Shown one piece after another: positions 23,940 to 29,994 of a DNA stretch of 29,994 nt (positions are counted from its first letter, which is position 1; every line of letters begins with the position of its first letter). This DNA is from Oscillospiraceae bacterium. Lineage in GTDB: Bacteria > Bacillota_A > Clostridia > Oscillospirales > Oscillospiraceae. The notes below the pieces were generated by a model. It was not told where the DNA came from, searched no databases, and saw only the letters and a list, made by a program, of their open reading frames with translations. The position numbers and the translations under genes are program-made. The stretch covers positions 1 to 29,994 of the forward strand of contig JAFUPG010000052.1 of NCBI GenBank assembly GCA_017481325.1, written 5' to 3'.

Positions 23940-26900
23940 TTATTTCAAAATTACAGCGTTCTTACCTAGCAGATCCCGCAGTTCCTCCAGCATATCCTCC
24001 CGGATGGAGCAGCTTGTGCCACGGCGCATGCCGGTATCGGCAAAATAGAGGATCGCCTGCATCTGTCCGGGGAACATGGACAGGATGGCCCTGACCTTGC
24101 GATCCGCAGGACAGCCCTCGGTGGGCAGCTTCAAATAGAGCCGTGAGGGTGCTACGGTCTCCACCTGGGTAATGGGCTTGACCTCGTTGATCACCATCTG
24201 AGGCAATTTCTCATCCCGCACGGAGAGTCTGCCCTCTACCACAACCGGGGTATTCTCCTTTAGCAGGCTGCCGTTTTTGGAGATCACGTTGGAAAAAGCC
24301 AAAAGCTCCATAGCTGCGGTGTCGTCCTCCAGTGTGACGTAAGCCATCATGGAATTATTCCGGGTGGTTTTGCTTTTCACGGTCTCCACAATGCCGGCGA
24401 TCCGCACGATCTGCTCATCACGGTAGATGCCGTCATTTTCTTCGAAGGACTGGAGAATTCTTAAAATTGGGATCACACCCTTGCCCTGGAGCTGCTTGCG
24501 GTACTCGTTCATGGGGTGGCCGCTGAGGTACATGCCGATGGTTTCTTTTTCCATCTGCATCAGCTCGTTCTTGGGGCGCTCCGGGCAATCGGGGATCACA
24601 ATCTGAGCAGCAGGCTCTACCTCCGCAGACAGAAAATCAAAGAAGCTGATCTGCCCCTCGATGTCCTTCTTTTTGCTCCGTGCAACGCTGTCCATGATCT
24701 TCTCGTAGGCAGAGAGCATCTGGGCACGGTTCAGTCCCAGGCCGTCCATAGCACCGCACTTGATCAGATTTTCAACTGCACGCTTGTTCAGATCGGAGTC
24801 CTGCATGCGGCGAATAAAGTCCTCCAGGGAGCTAAAGGGGCCATCGGTCTCCCGCTGGGCGACCATTTGGCGGAGCAAGCCTCTGCCGATGTTTTTCACA
24901 GCGCCCAAGCCGAAGCGGATACCCTCGTCTTCTACGGTGAAAATATCCTCAGAGCGATTGATGTCGGGATTTAAGAGGCGGATGCCCATGTCTTTACAAT
25001 CGGCAATGTATCCGGCAGTTTTGGTGGAATTATCCAGCACCGAGGTCAAAAGAGCGGACATATATTCCTTTGGATAGTGACATTTCAGATAGGCGGTGTC
25101 GTAGGCCACCTTGGCATAGCAGACGGCATGGGCCTTGTTGAAGGCATAATTGGCAAAGTCCAGGATCTCCTTGTAGATGGCCTGAGCTGCCTGCTCGCTG
25201 ACACCGTTCCGGATCGCACCGGGAATGCCACGCTCCTCATCGCCGTAGACAAAGGCCTTCTGCTCGGCAATGATGACATGCTCCTTTTTCTTGGAGATAG
25301 CACGGCGCATATTGTCCGCCTGACCCAGAGAGTAGCCGCCCAGACGGCGAAAAATCTCAATAACCTGCTCCTGATAGACAATACAGCCGTAGGTAACAGC
25401 CAAAATCGGCTCCAGCTGGGGGCAGATATAGCGGATCTTCTCCGGGTGCAGCTTGTTGTCAATGAATCTGGGGATGGAATCCATTGGGCCGGGGCGGTAG
25501 AGCGCCACAATTGCCGTCAGATCTTCGATGGACTGAGGGTGCATATTGATGCACACACCCGTAATACCGGCGGATTCCAGCTGGAACACACCGGCGGTTT
25601 TGCCTTCGGAGAGCATACGGAAGCTGTCGGGATCGTCGTCCCGGACTTTTTGCAGGTCAAACTCCGGCTCTTTTCGACGGATCTGGCGCTCGCAGTCGTC
25701 AATGATGGTCAGGTTGCGCAGACCCAGGAAGTCCATCTTCAACAGGCCCAGCTCCTCGATGGTGGTCATGGTGAACTGCGTGACAATGGTATCGTCGTTC
25801 CGGGCCAGAGGCACATAGTCAGACACAGGATCCTTGGTGATCACCACGCCTGCGGCATGGGTGGAGGTGTTGCGGGGCATACCCTCCAGAGCTCTGGCAG
25901 TGTCTACCAGTTTCTTGACCCGTTCGTCGCTGTCGTACAGTTCCTTCAGCTGGGGCGAAACCTTCAGCGCCTCATCCAGGGTCATATGTAAGGTGGTGGG
26001 GATCAGCTTCGCCACCACATCGGTCTCGGCATAGGTAAAGTTCAGGGCACGTCCCACGTCACGAATGGCAGCACGGGCAGCCATGGTGCCGAAGGTAACG
26101 ATCTGGGCGACTCTGTCCTTGCCGTATTTTCTCGTGACGTAATCGATCACTTCCCCACGGCGAGCCTGACAGAAGTCCATATCAATATCGGGCATACTGA
26201 CACGCTCCGGAGTCAGGAAACGCTCGAAGTACAGGCTGTACTTCATGGGGTCCAGGTCGGTGATGCCCAGACAATAGGACACCATGGCTCCGGCGGCAGA
26301 GCCTCTGCCGGGGCCTACGGGGATCTGCTGGGACTTGGCATAATCCACGAAGTCCGCCACGATCAGGAAGTAATCCACATAGCCCATTTTACGGATCATG
26401 GACATCTCGTATTCCAGACGTTCCCGATAACCCTCGGGATCGGTGGGATAGCGACGGGCATAACCGGCATTGCACTGGTGGGTGAACCAGCTCCAGCCGT
26501 CGTGTCCCTCGGGGTAGGCAAACCGGGGCAGATGGTACTGCCCGAAGGTAAACTCCACATTGCAACCCTCTGCAATGCGGGCGGTATTCTCAATGGCCTC
26601 GGGCTGATTGGGGAAGAGCTTGCGCATCTCCTCCTCGGATTTTACATAGAACTCATCGGTCTCGAAGCGCATGCGGTTGGGATCATCCACAGTTCTGCCG
26701 GTCTGAACGCACAGCAGAACATCCTGGACGGCGGCATCTTCCCGGCGGAGATAGTGGGCATCGTTGGTGGCAACCAGAGGAAGGCCCGTCTCCTCTGCCA
26801 GCTTCAGGATGCCACGGTTGACCTCCTGCTGCTCCGGCAGGCGGTGATCCTGCAGCTCCAGGAAGAAATTCCCCTCCCCGAAGATCTCGGACATGGTCAG

Positions 26901-27374
26901 GGCATATTCCCGTGCGCCCACATAGTCATTGCTGCTAAGTCTTCTGGCCACGCCGCCTGCCAGACAGGCAGACAGGGCAATAAGACCTTCAGAATGCTCC
27001 CGAAGCAGCTCCAGATCCACACGGGGCTTATAGTAATAGCCCTCCAGGAAGCCCTTGGAGACCATATAGCTCAGGTTGCGGTAACCGATTTCGTTTTCAC
27101 AGAGCAGCACCAGATGATTGGCATCGCTGCCCTTGCCGTGCTCACGGTCAAAGCGGGATTTGGAGGCCACATAGACCTCGCAGCCGATAATGGGCTTGAT
27201 GCCCTTGGCCTTGGCCGCACGGTAAAAGTCGATCACGCCGTACATGACACCGTGATCCGTAATGGCGACGGCATCCTGTCCCAGCTCCTTTACCCGATCC
27301 ATCAGCTTGCCGATGCGGCAGGCTCCGTCCAGAAGGCTGTATTCCGTATGAAGGTGTAAGTGAACAAAGGACAT
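23940..27374 (-). CDS. dnaE: DNA polymerase III alpha subunit (DnaE1 type)
   Basis: The 1144-residue protein is a full-length family C polymerase. It has an N-terminal PHP domain (FVHLHLHTEYSLLDGA, AITDHGVMYG, ATNDAHYL). The polymerase core has the catalytic PDIDMDFC (about 393-400), GPGRGSAAG, KMDFLGL (about 550) and YQEQV...GYSLGQAD. Tandem helix-hairpin-helix (about 780-870) and an OB fold near 985-1060 (VRIAGIVETVKSK) follow. The OB fold and length distinguish DnaE from the Gram-positive PolC. In Bacillota DnaE usually extends primers while PolC replicates the bulk, but DnaE1-type enzymes can be the main replicase. It follows whiA by 16 bp, a conserved Clostridial order. Confidence 0.98.
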   Translation of the reverse strand: MSFVHLHLHTEYSLLDGACRIGKLMDRVKELGQDAVAITDHGVMYGVIDFYRAAKAKGIKPIIGCEVYVASKSRFDREHGKGSDANHLVLLCENEIGYRNLSYMVSKGFLEGYYYKPRVDLELLREHSEGLIALSACLAGGVARRLSSNDYVGAREYALTMSEIFGEGNFFLELQDHRLPEQQEVNRGILKLAEETGLPLVATNDAHYLRREDAAVQDVLLCVQTGRTVDDPNRMRFETDEFYVKSEEEMRKLFPNQPEAIENTARIAEGCNVEFTFGQYHLPRFAYPEGHDGWSWFTHQCNAGYARRYPTDPEGYRERLEYEMSMIRKMGYVDYFLIVADFVDYAKSQQIPVGPGRGSAAGAMVSYCLGITDLDPMKYSLYFERFLTPERVSMPDIDMDFCQARRGEVIDYVTRKYGKDRVAQIVTFGTMAARAAIRDVGRALNFTYAETDVVAKLIPTTLHMTLDEALKVSPQLKELYDSDERVKKLVDTARALEGMPRNTSTHAAGVVITKDPVSDYVPLARNDDTIVTQFTMTTIEELGLLKMDFLGLRNLTIIDDCERQIRRKEPEFDLQKVRDDDPDSFRMLSEGKTAGVFQLESAGITGVCINMHPQSIEDLTAIVALYRPGPMDSIPRFIDNKLHPEKIRYICPQLEPILAVTYGCIVYQEQVIEIFRRLGGYSLGQADNMRRAISKKKEHVIIAEQKAFVYGDEERGIPGAIRNGVSEQAAQAIYKEILDFANYAFNKAHAVCYAKVAYDTAYLKCHYPKEYMSALLTSVLDNSTKTAGYIADCKDMGIRLLNPDINRSEDIFTVEDEGIRFGLGAVKNIGRGLLRQMVAQRETDGPFSSLEDFIRRMQDSDLNKRAVENLIKCGAMDGLGLNRAQMLSAYEKIMDSVARSKKKDIEGQISFFDFLSAEVEPAAQIVIPDCPERPKNELMQMEKETIGMYLSGHPMNEYRKQLQGKGVIPILRILQSFEENDGIYRDEQIVRIAGIVETVKSKTTRNNSMMAYVTLEDDTAAMELLAFSNVISKNGSLLKENTPVVVEGRLSVRDEKLPQMVINEVKPITQVETVAPSRLYLKLPTEGCPADRKVRAILSMFPGQMQAILYFADTGMRRGTSCSIREDMLEELRDLLGKNAVILK

Positions 27375-27390
27375 CGCCGTTACTCCTCTC

Positions 27391-28293
27391 TTAATTCTCC
27401 TGTGCCGCCAATGCCATGAGCTTGCGCATGCGGTGGCTGGTGGCGGACTTGCTCAAAGGCGGCTCATGGAGCTCTGCCAGCTCCGAAAGAGCGGCTTCCG
27501 GATACTCCATGCGCAGCAGGGCGGTCTGCTTCAATTTCTCCGGCAGATCGACAAATTTCCCCCGCTCCTGCAGCTTCCGCAGGGCAGAGAGCTGTTCCTG
27601 CGCAGCAGCGACGATTTTATCCAAATTGGCGGAGTCGCAGTTGACCTTGCGGTTGGCGGTGTTGCGCCAATCCTTCTCGATCTGGGCTGCCATGATGGCC
27701 ATGGCGCTGACCGGCGCTCCGATGGTAGTGAGAAAATCCTCGATGCTCTCGCTGAATTTATAGTACAAAATCGAGCTGCCCTTCCGCTCCGTCTCCTTGG
27801 CAGGCAGGCCCATCTCCTCTAAAAGGGTCTGGGTCTCACGGCTGACGCTGAGATGGGTGGTGGAGAGTTCCAGGTGGTAGCGCTTCTCCGGGTCGGTCAC
27901 AGAACCGCCGGCCAAAAATGCGCCACGCAAAAAAGCTCTGCGGCAGCATTCGTTTTCCAGAAGCCCAAGGTTCACATGCAGGCAAATGCTGGTGGTGGCA
28001 GAGAAGCCGCAGCGGGTAAAGACCTGCTGAATTTTCTCCGGGTCTGTGATGGCATAGACTTGCTTGCCGGGGAGAGGCCCCTCCGGCAGGATATCAAAGC
28101 TGACCCCCAGCGCCTTATGGAACAGGCGGGGCAGGCGCAGCGCAAAATCGTTGCTCTCCGTCACAATGCGGATCTGCTCAGAGGCAAAGGTATTGGCAAA
28201 GAGCAGCGTTCCCATGGCCTCCGCCAGGGCGCAGCAGTTTTTCGCCACCTCCGGGCGGCACAGCTCACTTTTTACATTGGAGGAAAAGGACAT
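27391..28293 (-). CDS. whiA: WhiA family DNA-binding protein
   Basis: WhiA regulates sporulation septation in Streptomyces and affects cell division and chromosome segregation in Bacillus. The 300-residue protein has the conserved N-terminus (SFSSNVKSELCR), a degenerate LAGLIDADG homing-endonuclease fold (RRAFLRGAFLAGGSVTDPEK, about 110-130) and a C-terminal helix-turn-helix region (ASNLDKIVAAA-like segment ANLDKIVAAAQEQ, then AALSELAELHEPPLSKSATSHRMRKL). The LAGLIDADG acids are not kept as in nucleases, as is normal for WhiA. It lies between the RapZ C-terminal domain gene and dnaE, both on the same strand with short gaps. Confidence 0.97.
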   Translation of the reverse strand: MSFSSNVKSELCRPEVAKNCCALAEAMGTLLFANTFASEQIRIVTESNDFALRLPRLFHKALGVSFDILPEGPLPGKQVYAITDPEKIQQVFTRCGFSATTSICLHVNLGLLENECCRRAFLRGAFLAGGSVTDPEKRYHLELSTTHLSVSRETQTLLEEMGLPAKETERKGSSILYYKFSESIEDFLTTIGAPVSAMAIMAAQIEKDWRNTANRKVNCDSANLDKIVAAAQEQLSALRKLQERGKFVDLPEKLKQTALLRMEYPEAALSELAELHEPPLSKSATSHRMRKLMALAAQEN

Positions 28294-28309
28294 CTCGCCC
28301 TCCCCTTTC

Positions 28310-28672
28310 TTATGATAATTTCAGGTCACGGTGGCAAAGCTCCACGCTGTAACCGGCAGCGGTCAGTGCCTTTGCCATGACCTCTGCGGTACACACAGAG
28401 CGGTGTCTGCCTCCGGTGCAGCCGAAGGCGATGTGCAGCTCCTCAAAGCCCCGCTCCTGCGCCAGGGAAAGATGAAGTTTCAGCAGGGCTTCCAGCTTCT
28501 GCATATAGTCGCCGCTGTGGGCAAGGATATAGTCCTGCACCGGCAAATCCAGGCCGGATAGCTCTTTCAGTTCCGGCACCCAGAAGGGATTCTCCAGGCA
28601 ACGGACATCGATGATCACATCCGCAGCAATGGGGCCGTGTTTTCTGCCGAAGGAAGAAATTTTAAGCCTCAT
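28310..28672 (-). CDS. Stand-alone RapZ C-terminal domain protein
   Basis: The 120-residue protein corresponds only to the C-terminal half of RapZ/YvcJ (about 290 residues in full). It has DVRCLENPFW (22-31; D.R.LPNP in full RapZ) and GCTGGRHRSV (84-93), the conserved loop of that domain. The N-terminal Walker A nucleotide-binding domain is absent: upstream sequence is murB in another frame. In Escherichia coli this domain binds small RNA GlmZ and a glucosamine-6-phosphate-type ligand. ATG 28672 overlaps the murB end by 11 bp; longer frames from 28726 run inside murB and lack family similarity. Position between murB and whiA is where rapZ and yvcK normally sit, which supports orthology. It looks intact, not a pseudogene. 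Confidence 0.88.
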   Translation of the reverse strand: MRLKISSFGRKHGPIAADVIIDVRCLENPFWVPELKELSGLDLPVQDYILAHSGDYMQKLEALLKLHLSLAQERGFEELHIAFGCTGGRHRSVCTAEVMAKALTAAGYSVELCHRDLKLS

Positions 28673-29588
28673 GCTCTGTCCCCCAAAGGCGCACTTCCGG
28701 CTCCAGCAGCACACCGCTGTGGGCATGGACTTTCTCCTGCACCAATGCGATCAGCTCCAGCACATCCTTGGCCGTTGCGCCACCCAGGTTCACCACAAAG
28801 CCGGAATGCTTCTCCGAGACCGCAGCGCCGCCCACACGCAGACCCTTTAAACCTGCCTCCTGAATTAAAGCGGCGGCATAGCCGGTCTTGGGGCGCTTGA
28901 AGGTACTGCCGGCAGAGGGCAATTCCAGAGGCTGAGAGGCTCGGCGTCGGTCATTCAGTTCCTTGATTTTACTGCGGACAGTAGCTTCATCGGAAGGTGT
29001 CAGGGCAAAGCAGCTGCGGAGGATGATGCCTTCCCTGCCCTGGAAACTGCTGGTACGGTAGCCAAAGCCCTGTTCCGTACCCTCGAAGCGGCGGATGTTA
29101 CCATCCAGATCCATGAATTCCGTCCAGATGGCGCAATCCTTTAATTCGCCGCCGTAAGCGCCGGCATTCATGTAGATGCCACCGCCAACGCTGCCGGGAA
29201 TGCCGTGGGCAAATTCCAATCCGCTAAGCCCGTTACGGGCGGCAAACATGGCCGTCTGCGCCATGGTCATGCCGCTCATGGCAATGACCTGCGTATTGTT
29301 TGCCAATTCCAAACCCATGAGGCACTCACGGGTGCAGATCACCGGGCCACGTACCCCTTCATCCGGTGCCAATACATTGCTGCCGCTGCCTAAGATTCGG
29401 GGCTTGATGTCGCAGGCCTTAGCTGCAAGGAAAATCTGCCGTAATTGCTCCGTGGAATTGGGAAAAACCATCAGCTCCGCAGGGCCACCGATGCGGAAGG
29501 AGGTGTGCTTACTAAGCGGCTCCTCTTCCCGAAGGGAAAAAGCAGGTAAAAATTCAGATAAACGCTGTTTCAGTTCCGTCATGGACAT
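28662..29588 (-). CDS. murB: UDP-N-acetylenolpyruvoylglucosamine reductase MurB
   Basis: MurB reduces the enolpyruvyl group of UDP-GlcNAc-enolpyruvate with NADPH and FAD to give UDP-MurNAc for peptidoglycan. The 308-residue protein has the FAD-binding RIGGPAELMVFP and GSGSNVLAPD. It also has GIPGSVGGGIYMNAGAYGGE (catalytic and FAD region), RTSSFQGREGII, the proton-donating Ser in SAGSTFKRP and the final Glu in LEPEVRLWG. It is the type IIa form lacking the long insertion. ATG 29588 follows AAGGAG; the frame extends upstream to 29630 but without a ribosome site. It is the first gene of the murB-rapZ-whiA-dnaE group. Confidence 0.97.
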   Translation of the reverse strand: MSMTELKQRLSEFLPAFSLREEEPLSKHTSFRIGGPAELMVFPNSTEQLRQIFLAAKACDIKPRILGSGSNVLAPDEGVRGPVICTRECLMGLELANNTQVIAMSGMTMAQTAMFAARNGLSGLEFAHGIPGSVGGGIYMNAGAYGGELKDCAIWTEFMDLDGNIRRFEGTEQGFGYRTSSFQGREGIILRSCFALTPSDEATVRSKIKELNDRRRASQPLELPSAGSTFKRPKTGYAAALIQEAGLKGLRVGGAAVSEKHSGFVVNLGGATAKDVLELIALVQEKVHAHSGVLLEPEVRLWGTEHEA

Positions 29589-29652
29589 AATATTCTCCTT
29601 ATTCAAGGGGGATAAGCTCCCTATTCGCACACTTCTCCACTTTATCTATTTT

Positions 29653-29681
29653 ATTATATCACAGGAAGAACAAGATCGCAA
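29653..29681 (-). promoter_or_regulatory. Sigma-A promoter of murB operon
   Basis: On the minus strand TTGCGA (29681-29676) and TATAAT (29658-29653) are spaced 17 bp apart. The predicted start near 29646 gives a leader of about 58 bases before the murB ATG at 29588. Confidence 0.78.
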
Positions 29682-29739
29682 TCAATTTTTGGTCAGAGTG
29701 GCAGTTGTCTGTGCTCATTTCTCGATCACCGGGGCGTTT

Positions 29740-29870
29740 GGGTGAATGGTGAATGACGAAGGTATCGGCTCCGCCGATGGACTTAAAAAGAGTCAAATAA
29801 ATGTTTCTCGAACTGTTTACTTCAGACCAAAACATTATTGCCGATAGACGCAGAGGCTACCGAAAAGCCA
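29740..29870 (-). repeat. Palindrome + heptamer arm of the second composite repeat
   Basis: Read on the minus strand it matches the right arm at 7839-7960 in order and largely in sequence: TTTCGG, CCTCTGC, CTATCGGCAATAA, GTTTTGG, AAACAGTTCGA, AAACAT, TATTTGACT, then the palindrome and ACC. The heptamers after it are TTCACCA-like (29740-29760, three copies) instead of NNNTTAG, but the 7-bp period is kept. Confidence 0.78.
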
Positions 29871-29994
29871 TGTCATTGCGAGGAGGCATTTATGCCGACG
29901 TGGCAATCCGTACCAAAATGTTTCGAATATATGGGAATTTGGTGCAAAACGGAGGCTTTATGAATACAGATTGCCACGTCGCTACGCTCCTCGC
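29871..29994 (-). mobile_element. MITE-like palindromic element (copy 2, cut by window end)
   Basis: It begins TGTCATTGCGAGGAGG and reaches GCTACGCTCCTCGC at the last base, so only about 7 terminal bases are missing. Its centre is the reverse complement of copy 1 (CGAATATATGGGAATTTGG here, CCAAATTCCCATATATTCG there), so the two copies are in opposite orientation. Identity is high over the whole element by eye. Confidence 0.8.

Larger units (their letters stand above)
29589..29994. other. Intergenic region: murB promoter and second copy of the composite repeat
   Basis: No protein gene is supported. It contains the murB leader and promoter (29589-29681), about 55 bp of unremarkable sequence, a heptamer array of a different sequence (29740-29760), the palindrome TCGGCTCCGCCGA (29765-29777), the reverse complement of the 19-mer element (about 29790-29815) and a MITE-like core truncated by the window end (29871-29994). 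Confidence 0.7.

Noticed and set aside
28673..28726. Upstream extension of the RapZ-like gene to give 138 residues.
   Set aside because: The extra 18 residues lie inside murB in another frame, show no RapZ similarity, and ATG 28672 begins exactly where family similarity starts.
1..29994. tRNA and rRNA genes.
   Set aside because: No cloverleaf with GTTCGA-type T-arm and matching acceptor stem, and no rRNA-like sequence, was seen. The GTTCGA strings near 7620 and 7897 belong to the repeat unit and have no cloverleaf.

Overview
The window looks like a chromosomal segment from a Gram-positive Bacillota of class Clostridia, probably an Oscillospirales-type gut commensal. This rests on a cysteine T-box riboswitch, WhiA, a DnaE1-type polymerase III, RecX, an exonuclease-degenerate DNA polymerase I, S-layer-homology (SLH) and BspA-like surface proteins, AGGAGG-type ribosome binding sites and frequent TTG/GTG starts. 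The taxonomy is inferred from gene content, not from a marker gene.

Positions 1-7460 form an envelope/accessory block. It opens with the 3' end of an IS1595-family transposase and a repeat unit. Next comes a sigma-A-type promoter that starts a compact self-terminating structured RNA (448-~525) which I cannot assign. A three-gene operon follows: ECF sigma factor, membrane protein with a Pro/Thr-rich stalk, and SLH protein. Convergent to it is a 1128-residue modular surface protein (BspA-type leucine-rich repeats, InlB-type repeats, Fn3, three SLH domains). Divergent from that is a second ECF sigma factor with its own membrane-anchored partner.

Positions 7460-8500 hold no convincing gene. They carry a nested inverted-repeat structure: a 132-bp MITE-like core flanked on both sides by oppositely oriented copies of a unit made of a palindrome, a heptamer (7-bp) array and a conserved 19-mer. 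A second copy of the core plus one arm, in opposite orientation, lies at 29740-29994 and runs off the window. The two copies bracket about 22 kb of housekeeping genes.

Positions 8504-29588 are all on the minus strand. In transcription order they are murB, a free-standing RapZ C-terminal domain gene, whiA and dnaE; then a promoter with four TTAC/CTAC elements at 11-12-bp spacing, a VCBS-type lipoprotein, a PhoB/PhoP-class response regulator, a histidine kinase, a DUF1385 membrane protein, prmC, recA, recX, rimO and pgsA; then a cysteine T-box leader, cysE, cysS, polA, rimI and tsaD, ending in a strong terminator. Many junctions are ATGA-type or short overlaps, which suggests translational coupling. 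Two consequences follow. polA, rimI and tsaD sit downstream of a cysteine-starvation switch with no visible promoter of their own. recA and recX sit downstream of a probably phosphate-like, autoregulated two-component operon. All functional statements are from motif recognition by eye; no database search was run.
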